Source: Deltaproteobacteria bacterium (GTDB taxonomy: Bacteria > Myxococcota_A > Polyangia > Haliangiales > Haliangiaceae). Taken from it: a DNA stretch of 5,568 nt. The DNA lies in assembly GCA_013813945.1 (NCBI GenBank), contig JACCQV010000888.1, forward strand, positions 1-5,568, written 5' to 3'. Below are positions 1 to 5,568 of the stretch, piece by piece. The notes beneath the pieces were generated by a model. That model did no database searches and had not been told where the DNA came from. It saw only the letters and a list, made by a program, of their open reading frames with translations. The position numbers and the translations under genes were made by a program. How positions within the stretch are numbered: position 1 is the first letter of the stretch; every line of letters begins with the position of its first letter.

Positions 1-697
1 CCGGGACACCCGTCCGGGTGACGATCCGGGCCGAGCCGACCTTGGACGCCATGCCTCCCGAGCCGACGCCGCTCGTGCTGCCACCGGCGACCGGGGCGGC
101 TTCACGCTCGATGTCGCGCACGATCGGCATCCGCACGCCGTTCGCGTCACGGACGCCCTCGACGTCAGTCAGGATCACGAGCGCGTCGGCTGACACGAGG
201 TTGCAGACGAGCGCCGCGAGCTGATCGTTGTCGCCGAACTTGATCTCCTCCGTCGCGACCGTGTCGTTCTCGTTGATGATCGGCACGACGTGCTGGTCGA
301 GAAGCGCGCGCAGGGTCAGTCGCGCGGACAGAAACCGGCGGCGATCACCGAGGTCTTCGTGGGTCAGCAGAACCTGACCGATCGCGATGTGGTGGACCGC
401 AAACGCGTGCTCCCAGTGATGCATAAGCAAGCTCTGGCCCACCGCCGCGGCGGCCTGCAATCCGGGCAGCTCGTGCGGCCGCTTCGCCAGGCCAAGGCGT
501 CGCAACCCGAGCGCGATCGCACCGGAGCTGACGATGATCACCTCGACACCCCGGCGGCGCAGCTCGACGACCTGATCGCCGATCGCCGCGGGCCGACTCG
601 CCGGACTCTCCGCGAGCAGCCGGCTACCGATCTTGACGACGACGCGCTTGGCCTGGGTCAGAGCCTGCCGCTCGGGCACCGCGATGGTCTGTGTCAC
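1..697 (-). CDS. proB: Glutamate 5-kinase, C-terminus cut by window edge
   Basis: Glutamate 5-kinase phosphorylates L-glutamate with ATP to gamma-glutamyl phosphate in the cytoplasm, the first step of proline synthesis. The 232 residues visible carry the amino-acid-kinase fold in order: VVVKIGSRLL with the phosphate-binding lysine (K22), VSSGAIALG (56-64), QAAAAVGQ (81-88), the glutamate-binding INENDTV (141-147), FGDNDQLAALVC (154-165), LTDVEGVRDA (176-185), and the glycine-rich GSGGMASKV with K219. All match the E. coli ProB pattern without a gap. The GTG start is chosen because it overlaps the TGA of the upstream gene (GTGA) and has GGGG five bases upstream. The missing part is the end of the kinase domain and, if present, a C-terminal PUA domain, so short and long forms cannot be told apart. 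proA would be expected downstream, outside the window. Family identification is very secure. Confidence 0.96.
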   Translation of the reverse strand, partial: MTQTIAVPERQALTQAKRVVVKIGSRLLAESPASRPAAIGDQVVELRRRGVEVIIVSSGAIALGLRRLGLAKRPHELPGLQAAAAVGQSLLMHHWEHAFAVHHIAIGQVLLTHEDLGDRRRFLSARLTLRALLDQHVVPIINENDTVATEEIKFGDNDQLAALVCNLVSADALVILTDVEGVRDANGVRMPIVRDIEREAAPVAGGSTSGVGSGGMASKVGSARIVTRTGVP

Positions 698-1494
698 TCG
701 ATCCCCGCCAACCGCCGTGCACGCCACCGCCGATCGAGTGCTTCGATTGCACCGTCGAGGAATGGGTTGCCGTCGGCGGAGAGCTGGACCTCGACGGCGG
801 CGACGGTGCGCGCCAGAAACCCGCCCTGGTTCGCGAGCTGGGTCTCGAGCGCCTTCTCCACATCGTTGACGGCCTCGGCCTCGGTGATCGGGGCCGACTC
901 GCTCTTCTTCGTCAACAGGCGCCGCAGCGCTCCACCGCTTGCGAGATCCGCGAGCTCGAGCGTCGCCTTGAGAGCAGAGCGTGCCGCCGATGACAGCCCG
1001 CGACGGAACGGATGAAAGCTGAGCGCGCCAGGCGTCTGGTCGATGGCGCGGGAGATCTCCTCGCGGACCGCGAGCGCCGTCGGGCCGTCGAGTGCGGGCC
1101 CGATGTGGAGGCGCGCGCAGTAGTGATCGAACAACGTCATCGTCGTGAACGTGCGGGAGGCTGCGCGTACGCGATTGACCGTCGCGAGCGCGAGCAACAT
1201 TCGCTTCGCAGCCAGGCCGGCGATCCGGTACATGATCCCGCTCGCTGCCATCTGTGCGATCGAGGGCGGCGGAGTCTTGCCGTGGACGAGGCTCTTCACG
1301 GCGTCATCGTCGAGATCGACGCCATGCGCCGCCGCGATCCGCTTGTACCCGCCACCGAGGACGGCGGCCTTCGCCCAGTCGTCGAGGAACGGGATCGGGA
1401 CGAGGCCGGCGAGGCTGCCCGCGATCGCTCGCGCGACGATCGTCCGGCGCTGCGGGTCCAGGTAGGTGCGGCGCGCGACAAGGTCGGTGGTCAT
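694..1494 (-). CDS. Conserved-looking protein of unknown function, 266 aa
   Basis: I do not recognise this 266-residue protein with certainty. Near its N-terminus (residues 19-40) a hydrophobic, glycine-containing stretch ends in GLVPIPFLDDW, followed by a helix and then HGVDLDDDAVKSLVHG (57-72). The GxxPIPF-D pattern recalls hydrophobic segments of DUF697- or EcsC-like membrane-associated proteins, but the match is by eye and weak. Residues 82-106 form a second partly apolar segment; the rest is mostly helical and charged. There is no signal peptide. The ATG at 1494 is chosen because its ATGA overlaps the stop of the upstream lipoprotein gene. No Shine-Dalgarno site precedes it, which fits translational coupling. 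The same frame stays open far upstream (to about 2406), but that extension is arginine-rich, low-complexity and antisense-like in codon use, so it is a shadow of the lipoprotein gene. The 3' end overlaps proB by 4 bp, so it probably shares the transcript. Confidence 0.85.
   Translation of the reverse strand: MTTDLVARRTYLDPQRRTIVARAIAGSLAGLVPIPFLDDWAKAAVLGGGYKRIAAAHGVDLDDDAVKSLVHGKTPPPSIAQMAASGIMYRIAGLAAKRMLLALATVNRVRAASRTFTTMTLFDHYCARLHIGPALDGPTALAVREEISRAIDQTPGALSFHPFRRGLSSAARSALKATLELADLASGGALRRLLTKKSESAPITEAEAVNDVEKALETQLANQGGFLARTVAAVEVQLSADGNPFLDGAIEALDRRWRARRLAGIE
703..706 (-). promoter_or_regulatory. Shine-Dalgarno-like site of proB
   Basis: GGGG on the minus strand lies five bases before the GTG start of proB, inside the last codons of the upstream gene. 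It supports the GTG at 697 as the start, since no ATG lies nearby in that frame. Translation is probably also helped by coupling through the GTGA overlap. Confidence 0.45.
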
Positions 1495-2456
1495 GGCGTC
1501 GGTGCTTTCGGCTGCGCCGATTGTGGTGTCGCCGCCGTGCCGTCGGCGTTCTTGCGAATCGGAGGTGCGATGCCCTGTAGCAGGTAGTCCCGCTCGTCGA
1601 CCTCGCGCCGTCGCTCGGGAGTCGCGACGACGTCGCCTTCGGCGGGCGCGGTGATCGCCACGGGGGTGCCGAGCTCCGACAGCGTGGCCGTCAGCGACGT
1701 CTTCATCTTGAACCGTCTGCCATCGCGCATGAACGAGACCGTCCCGGCGAGCTGAACGGCGAGCGGCGCGCCAGTCACCGCGTCGAGAATCACCTCGCCG
1801 CTGACATCTTCGATCGTGCGGCCCTCGCGCCACTTCTTCTGCGCGGCGACCTCGACCGCCGGCTTGCTCGGCTTGGGCGACAGCTGGATCGCGATCTTGC
1901 GGCCGGGACGTCCGCCGGCATCGGCCGCGCCCTTGTCGGTGAGCTCGATCCCGGGGGACAGCAGGTCCCACGTCGCCGCGATCGGCTCGAAGAACTGATC
2001 GCGCAGTGCGGCCGGCTCGTCCGCGGTCTCCGGCGCCCGGCCGTGCCAGCGCTGATAGCGCGGCCGCAGGTACAGCTTGCCGCCGACGAAGATTGCCTCG
2101 CGGCCATAGTCGGCGTCGTTGCCGTAGACGGCGCGGAATGCGCCGGTGTCGCCGATCTCGATCTTCGTCGTGTCGATCAGGGAGCTCATGGAGTTGCCCG
2201 CTTCTTCGACGGTGGTCTTCGTCGCCAGCGCGGCGGTGTGTGGGCCGAGGGCCGCGAGCACCTTGCGATACGGCTGCGCGAGCGCACGCCCGAGCTCCGC
2301 CGGCTCCTTGGCAGCGCGGTCGACGTGGATCTTCGCATCCGCCTGCTTGGGCTCCTCGACCAGCCCTCCGAGGTCCTCGTCGGGGACGCCCTGGGAGCGC
2401 CCGCACGCGATCACCGACCCGAGCGTCAGGATGGCAACGAGGCGGACGCGGATCAT
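1491..2456 (-). CDS. Predicted secreted lipoprotein of unknown family, 321 aa
   Basis: The N-terminus is a lipoprotein signal peptide: MIRVR (positive), LVAILTLGSV (hydrophobic), then the lipobox VIAC with the lipidated cysteine at residue 18, followed by GRSQG and an acidic linker. It should be exported, lipidated and membrane-anchored on the periplasmic side. The mature part has alternating beta-like segments, for example REAIFVGGKLYLRPRY (119-134), SGEVILDAVTGAPLAVQLAG (219-238) and LTATLSELGTPVAITAP (255-271). The last of these resembles the end of LolA/LppX-type lipid-carrying beta folds; this is only a structural guess. Residues 276-321 are a charged, then Pro/Ala-rich tail. An upstream in-frame ATG at 2492 would put 12 extra residues with lysines and a glutamate before the signal peptide, so the ATG at 2456 is preferred; a -35/-10 pair also lies just upstream of it. 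It is the first gene of the leftward cluster. No enzyme motif is visible. Confidence 0.87.
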   Translation of the reverse strand: MIRVRLVAILTLGSVIACGRSQGVPDEDLGGLVEEPKQADAKIHVDRAAKEPAELGRALAQPYRKVLAALGPHTAALATKTTVEEAGNSMSSLIDTTKIEIGDTGAFRAVYGNDADYGREAIFVGGKLYLRPRYQRWHGRAPETADEPAALRDQFFEPIAATWDLLSPGIELTDKGAADAGGRPGRKIAIQLSPKPSKPAVEVAAQKKWREGRTIEDVSGEVILDAVTGAPLAVQLAGTVSFMRDGRRFKMKTSLTATLSELGTPVAITAPAEGDVVATPERRREVDERDYLLQGIAPPIRKNADGTAATPQSAQPKAPTP

Positions 2457-2463
2457 CGCCTGG

Positions 2464-2492
2464 TTCTTAGCTTTCTCGACGGGCCAGGTCAA
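2464..2492 (-). promoter_or_regulatory. Putative sigma-70-type promoter of the lipoprotein-proB cluster
   Basis: On the minus strand TTGACC (2492-2487; five of six match the -35 consensus) is followed after exactly 17 bases by TAAGAA (2469-2464; a weak -10, three of six). The next seven bases lead straight to the ATG at 2456, so the predicted start of transcription is at or next to the start codon. No clear Shine-Dalgarno site lies between. The -35 element is good but the -10 is poor, so this is a moderate call. Confidence 0.4.
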
Positions 2493-2502
2493 TCGGGCTA
2501 CC

Positions 2503-3825
2503 GTGAAGGTGCTGGTGCTTCGCGACCTCGAACCCCTGGCGACCTCGTGGGGCGCCTATGCATTTGCCGTCTTCCTCGGTCTCTTGTGGGGGAGCTTCGC
2601 GAACGTCTGTGTCTACCGGTGGCCCCCCTCGGACGAGTTCCCCAAGGGGCGATCTGTCGTGGCGCCCGGGTCGCACTGCTTTGCCTGCCAGGCGCCAATC
2701 CACTGGTATGACAACGTCCCGCTCCTCTCGTGGCTATGGCTGCGCGGCAGGTGTCGGTCGTGCAAGGCGCCGTTCTCGGCGCGCTACCTGATCGTCGAGG
2801 CGGTCACCGGCCTGCTGTTCGGGCTCGCGTGGTTCGCGGCGATCGAAGCGGGTGCGCTGGCGGAGCCCTTCGATCTCCGGCTCGCCCGGTTCGGGATCTA
2901 CGCCGCGTTCTGCTTTGTCATGGTCGTGATCTCGTTCATCGATCTCGATCACAAGCTGATCCTGGACAAGATCACGCTCCCGTCGATCGTGATCTTCTAC
3001 GGCCTGGGGCTCGTCCTCGGTCGCACCTGGCACCACGGCCTGATCGGCGCAGCGATCGGGTACGGCTTGCCGTGGTCGATCGGCGAGATCTACTGGATTC
3101 TGACCGACCGTGAGGGGCTCGGTCTCGGCGATAGCAAGCTGCTCGCGGTGATCGGTGCGCTGCTCGGTGCCACGGGCGTCGTCGCATCGCTGTTCGGGGG
3201 CGCCGTCGTCGGTGCAATCGTCGGCGTGTTCGTCCTGCTTCGTGCGCCCGATCGGCCCGTCGACGGCGCCGCCGCACCGCGGTCGCCACCTCTCGTCATC
3301 GTGTGTTCCGTGGTCGCGGTCGCGAGCGTGGTGGTCGCATCGATCGGCGGGCTCCTGGGCTGGTTCTGGCTCGCGCTGCCGAGCGCCGCGATCTCCGTGT
3401 TCGCGCTGATCGGTGCGCGCCGGTTCGAGCCGCATGCGGCGGAGGCAGAGCCCGATGTCGAAGAGCCAGCACCAGAGGTCGAAACCACGCGCCAGGTTGG
3501 TGGCAGCGAGCTCGCGATCCGCGTCCTCGCGATCGGTGCGGGTGCCGGGGTGCTGTTCGCGGTGACCGGCGTGCTGCTGGGGACGCTGCTCGGCGCCGCG
3601 ATCGCGGGCGGAGTCGGGCTCGCACTGCTCGTGGTTGCGCGCAGGCTGAAGGCGTCACAGCCCGAACCGGCGGCCGCGGAGCTCGACCCGGTGGACAGTC
3701 AACCGGACCCCCCGTCGCTGATGCGCACGGAGTTGCCGTTCGGCCCGTTCCTCGCGGCTGCCGCGGTGTTTTATCTGTTCGCAGAACCGTGGATTGTCGT
3801 GAACTTCCGGTTGCCCGGCGGGTGA
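2503..3825 (+). CDS. pilD: Type IV prepilin peptidase/N-methyltransferase with extended C-terminal half
   Basis: Inner-membrane A24 aspartic protease that cleaves the leader of type IV pilins or type II secretion pseudopilins and N-methylates the new N-terminus. With the GTG at 2503 it has 440 residues. Order of parts: TM1 about 17-35 (GLLWGSFANVCVYR is typical); the cytoplasmic methyltransferase-type domain with both zinc pairs, C59-x2-C62 and C84-x2-C87, around NVPLLSWLWLRGRC; several helices; the first catalytic site FIDLDHKLILD (D147); and the GxGD site GLGLGDSKLLA (D210). The family's usual last helix, LPFGPFLAAAAVFYLF, is at 411-426. Between residues 248 and 410 there is an insertion with about four extra helices and two acidic, Pro/Ala-rich linkers; the usual family length is about 250-290 residues. 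All catalytic residues are present, so it is probably active. Starts at 2503, 2509 and 2515 (all GTG) are possible. No pilin or assembly gene is in the window, so pilus versus secretion use cannot be decided. Confidence 0.93.
   Translation: MKVLVLRDLEPLATSWGAYAFAVFLGLLWGSFANVCVYRWPPSDEFPKGRSVVAPGSHCFACQAPIHWYDNVPLLSWLWLRGRCRSCKAPFSARYLIVEAVTGLLFGLAWFAAIEAGALAEPFDLRLARFGIYAAFCFVMVVISFIDLDHKLILDKITLPSIVIFYGLGLVLGRTWHHGLIGAAIGYGLPWSIGEIYWILTDREGLGLGDSKLLAVIGALLGATGVVASLFGGAVVGAIVGVFVLLRAPDRPVDGAAAPRSPPLVIVCSVVAVASVVVASIGGLLGWFWLALPSAAISVFALIGARRFEPHAAEAEPDVEEPAPEVETTRQVGGSELAIRVLAIGAGAGVLFAVTGVLLGTLLGAAIAGGVGLALLVVARRLKASQPEPAAAELDPVDSQPDPPSLMRTELPFGPFLAAAAVFYLFAEPWIVVNFRLPGG
2505..2509 (+). promoter_or_regulatory. 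Possible Shine-Dalgarno site deciding the prepilin peptidase start
   Basis: GAAGG lies five bases before the GTG at 2515, and would place the start of the peptidase four codons downstream of the GTG at 2503. The GTG at 2503 has only a GGG run about six bases upstream (2494-2496). Both starts leave the first membrane helix intact, so the choice does not change the predicted function. Confidence 0.3.
3292..3423 (+). repeat. Internal protein repeat, copy 1 (two-helix module in prepilin peptidase)
   Basis: Residues 264-307 of the peptidase form two hydrophobic helices ending in ARR. The pattern is about 20 apolar residues, then GGLLG, then exactly 18 apolar residues, then ARR and an acidic linker (EPDVEEPAPEVE). 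Copy 2 lies 74 residues later with the same GxLLG-18-ARR spacing. The similarity is at protein level and mostly apolar, so common origin is inferred and not proven. Confidence 0.4.
3511..3645 (+). repeat. Internal protein repeat, copy 2 (two-helix module in prepilin peptidase)
   Basis: Residues 337-381 repeat the arrangement of copy 1: an apolar helix, TGVLLG, exactly 18 apolar residues, ARR, then a Pro/acidic linker leading into the conserved final helix. The position offset from copy 1 is 74 residues at both the GxLLG and ARR landmarks. The two copies sit between the usual penultimate and last helices of the enzyme. Confidence 0.4.
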
Positions 3826-3838
3826 GCCGTCACCCGCC
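3817..3838. repeat. Perfect 9-bp inverted repeat over the stop codon and promoter
   Basis: GGCGGGTGA (3817-3825) and TCACCCGCC (3830-3838) are exact reverse complements around a 4-base loop GCCG. The left arm ends with the stop codon of the prepilin peptidase. In RNA it would form a strong GC-rich hairpin, but no run of T follows, so it is not a standard intrinsic terminator. As DNA it covers the -35 and upstream spacer of the promoter at 3822-3850, so it could be an operator. Confidence 0.6.
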
Positions 3839-3850
3839 CACTGGTATAGT
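3822..3850 (+). promoter_or_regulatory. Putative extended -10 promoter of the pseudokinase gene
   Basis: TATAGT (3845-3850; five of six match the -10 consensus) is preceded by TGG, giving the extended -10 form TGnTATAGT. A weak -35, GTGAGC (3822-3827), lies 17 bases upstream. Seven bases after the -10 is the GTG at 3858, so transcription would start at or next to the start codon. It lies in the 32-bp gap between the peptidase and pseudokinase genes and is AT-rich compared with its surroundings. Confidence 0.5.
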
Positions 3851-3857
3851 GAAGGCC

Positions 3858-5568
3858 GTGGGAGGCCAACCCGCCGAGCAGATCATCGCCGGCGTCGTGC
3901 TGAGCGAACGCCTGGCCGTCACGATGTACGGCGCGATCCACCGTGCCCAGTTCTCCGGCCAGCGCAACCTGCGTGGACTCGTGGTCGATGCGAAGATGCT
4001 CGCGGATACCTCGTTCCGGATCGCGCTGACCGAGGCCAAGGGGATCGCGACCGCGACCGGCCTCGATCACCAGAACATCGTGCCGACGGTCGCTGTCGAG
4101 TCGGGCGGTTCCGACGTCGTGGTCGTCACGCGCGGCGGCGGTCGCTACGTCACGGTGCAAGACGTCATCGCCGCGGCGCGCTCGAATCGCGGGCAGGGCG
4201 GCAAGATGTCTCTCCACGTCGCGGGCGCGATCGGCAAGTCCGTCGTCGAGGCCCTCGCGGTAGCCCACAAGAACAAGGTCGTGCACGGTGCGGTGCACCC
4301 ACGCAGCGTGTTGATCGACGAGGACGGGGCGGTGCGGCTCGGCGATTTCGTGGTCGGCCGCGCGCTGACCACCGCGGTCGCTCAGGGCGCCGACTCCTCG
4401 CTGTGGCGCGGCCTCTCGGGCTACATCGCACCGGAGCTCGTCGTCGGCGAGGATCCGACCCCGGCCGCCGACGTGTTCGCAGTTGGAGCGATGCTGTTCA
4501 CGATGCTCTCGGGCGAGGTGCCGCCGGGCACGCTGCATGTGACACCGGCCGTCGAGCGCCTCGTTCAGCGCGCGCTCGATACCGACGTCTCCCGCCGCTA
4601 CAAGAACGCGACGGATCTCCTCGAGAACCTGCTCGAGGCGTTCGAAGACGATCGCTGGGAGATCGCGGATCGCGGCGAGGTCATCAAGGCTGCCGGGCTC
4701 TCCGCGACGGATACGAACATCGACGAGGCCACCGAGGACCTGCTGGCGTCCCTCGGGAACAACGCCGTGCAGGTCACGCCGATGCGGCCGAGCATGGACC
4801 TCCGTGCCGAGGCTTCCGCCGCACGCAAGCAGACCACGGGCAGCCGGCTCGATGCGCTCCTCCAGGATCTCGACGACTCGCGGGAGCTGACGACCGTGCA
4901 GGAGGGCGCGGCCTTCAAGCGCGATCCTATCTCCGAGCTGATCAAGCTCGATCCGCGACGCAAGGAAGCGATCGTGCAGGCCCGGTCGCGCGTGCCGTCG
5001 CTCGACGATCCAGACGACGAGACGCCGCTACCGCCACCGGTCCGCGACTCCGACGTGGACATGGTGCGGGCGTCGCGGCCGAACACGCGCGACGAGGTCG
5101 CCGCGATGAGTGCGCTGTCGGAGCTCGACGAGCCGGTGCGCCGCGTGTCGACTGCCGCCGAGCACGCCACCGCTGCCGCCGAGAAGCTCGAGAATGCCGC
5201 GCGGCGTGCCGAGGCAGCAGCGATTCGCGTCGAGACACCGCGGTCGGTGGCGAGATCGAACCTGGCCGAGCTTCCCGACTTCACGGACGTACCAACGCCG
5301 CGGCTCAAGAGTCGAGCACTCGGGATCATCTCGCTGCTCGTCGTGATCGGCGGCGCGATCGCGTTCTACAAGGTCTACACGGACCAGAAGGACCAGAACG
5401 CGGCCAACGAGGAGCGGCGCAAGAAGGACCAGGAGGATGTGCAGCGGCGCGAGAAGCTCGCGGTCGACGGGCTCGCCGACATGGGGACGATCAAGGTCAC
5501 GTCGACTCCGGCGGAGGCGAGCATCTGGATCAAGCTCGGGCGCAGCGGTCCGACGTTCAAGACGTTCC
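3858..5568 (+). CDS. Predicted membrane pseudokinase (Ser/Thr kinase fold) with PEGA-like domain, cut by window edge
   Basis: The frame is open from 3858 to the window end (570 residues). Residues about 9-265 have the bacterial Hanks-type kinase layout: beta-3 lysine in VVDAKML (K46), alpha-C glutamate in LTEAKGIA (E59), LDHQNIV (69-75), APE (191-193), ADVFAVGAMLF (204-214) and RRYKNATDLLENL (246-258). The catalytic loop reads VVHGAVHPRSVLI, so HRD is HGA (aspartate replaced by A145) and the metal-binding asparagine is serine. DFG reads DFV (163-165), and the glycine loop keeps only one glycine. It is therefore predicted to bind a ligand or partner and not to phosphorylate. Next come a long charged/Pro-rich linker, an Ala-rich helix (432-455), one membrane helix (487-504), a charged stalk with DQK/DQN/DQE repeats, and a PEGA-like strand start (GTIKVTSTPAEASIWI, 543-558) that would be periplasmic. 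An in-frame GTG at 3849 is an alternative start, but it lies within the proposed -10. The partner and role are unknown. Confidence 0.88.
   Translation, partial: MGGQPAEQIIAGVVLSERLAVTMYGAIHRAQFSGQRNLRGLVVDAKMLADTSFRIALTEAKGIATATGLDHQNIVPTVAVESGGSDVVVVTRGGGRYVTVQDVIAAARSNRGQGGKMSLHVAGAIGKSVVEALAVAHKNKVVHGAVHPRSVLIDEDGAVRLGDFVVGRALTTAVAQGADSSLWRGLSGYIAPELVVGEDPTPAADVFAVGAMLFTMLSGEVPPGTLHVTPAVERLVQRALDTDVSRRYKNATDLLENLLEAFEDDRWEIADRGEVIKAAGLSATDTNIDEATEDLLASLGNNAVQVTPMRPSMDLRAEASAARKQTTGSRLDALLQDLDDSRELTTVQEGAAFKRDPISELIKLDPRRKEAIVQARSRVPSLDDPDDETPLPPPVRDSDVDMVRASRPNTRDEVAAMSALSELDEPVRRVSTAAEHATAAAEKLENAARRAEAAAIRVETPRSVARSNLAELPDFTDVPTPRLKSRALGIISLLVVIGGAIAFYKVYTDQKDQNAANEERRKKDQEDVQRREKLAVDGLADMGTIKVTSTPAEASIWIKLGRSGPTFKTF

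Noticed and set aside
290..1015. 241-codon open frame on the plus strand
   Set aside because: Antisense to proB and the unknown gene, both with convincing protein sequence; product is R/D-rich low complexity.
1495..2406. Upstream extension of the 266-aa protein to 570 residues
   Set aside because: The extension is an arginine/alanine-rich shadow of the lipoprotein gene in another frame; the ATGA overlap at 1491-1494 gives a natural start.
2146..2502. Upstream extension of the prepilin peptidase to 559 residues
   Set aside because: It would run antisense through the lipoprotein's signal peptide region, and the family starts just before its first membrane helix, as with the GTG at 2503 or 2515.
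2475..2504. Plus-strand promoter for the peptidase (TCGACG with TACCGT)
   Set aside because: The -10 has only three consensus matches and the spacing is 18; too weak to list as a feature.
2734..3435. 233-codon open frame on the minus strand inside the peptidase gene
   Set aside because: D/R/E-rich product without hydrophobic core, antisense to a gene with complete catalytic motifs.
3817..3838. Intrinsic terminator at the inverted repeat
   Set aside because: The stem is strong but no T-run follows (ACTGGTATAG), so a standard Rho-independent terminator is not supported.
3771..4538. 255-codon open frame on the minus strand
   Set aside because: Antisense to the well-supported kinase-fold gene; its product is rich in R, H, D and A without any motif, as expected of a GC-rich shadow frame.
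4598..5329. 243-codon serine-rich open frame on the minus strand
   Set aside because: Serine runs arise from reading GAC/GAG-rich codons of the pseudokinase linker in reverse; no start context or motif.

Overview
The window is GC-rich chromosomal DNA that codes almost end to end. ATC, CTC, GTC and GCG codons dominate. The gene types (a lipoprotein of unknown family, a Ser/Thr-kinase-like membrane protein ending in a PEGA-type module, and a type IV prepilin peptidase) suggest a member of the Myxococcota (myxobacteria and relatives, formerly Deltaproteobacteria). This placement is inference from style and gene content; there is no rRNA or other marker to prove it.

The left part (about 1-2456) is read leftward as a tight cluster of three overlapping genes: a secreted lipoprotein of unrecognised family, a 266-residue protein of unknown function, and proB (glutamate 5-kinase, first step of proline synthesis), whose C-terminus runs off the left edge. 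The two junctions are a 4-bp ATGA overlap and a 4-bp GTGA overlap, so translation is probably coupled.

The right part (2503-5568) is read rightward. A 46-bp divergent intergenic region leads to a type IV prepilin peptidase (A24 aspartic protease). It has all four zinc-site cysteines and both catalytic aspartates, plus an unusual insertion of about 160 residues before its last helix. After a 32-bp gap that holds a perfect inverted repeat and an extended -10 promoter, a long open frame runs off the right edge. It encodes a protein-kinase fold that lacks the HRD catalytic aspartate (a predicted pseudokinase), a long disordered linker, one membrane helix, a charged stalk and the start of a PEGA-like domain.

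The most notable points are the pseudokinase receptor-like protein, the peptidase insertion that looks like a duplicated two-helix module, two promoter candidates placed so that transcripts could be leaderless, and a strong excess of the palindrome CGATCG. I found no RNA genes, mobile elements or CRISPR arrays. No gene-free stretch exceeds 50 bases.
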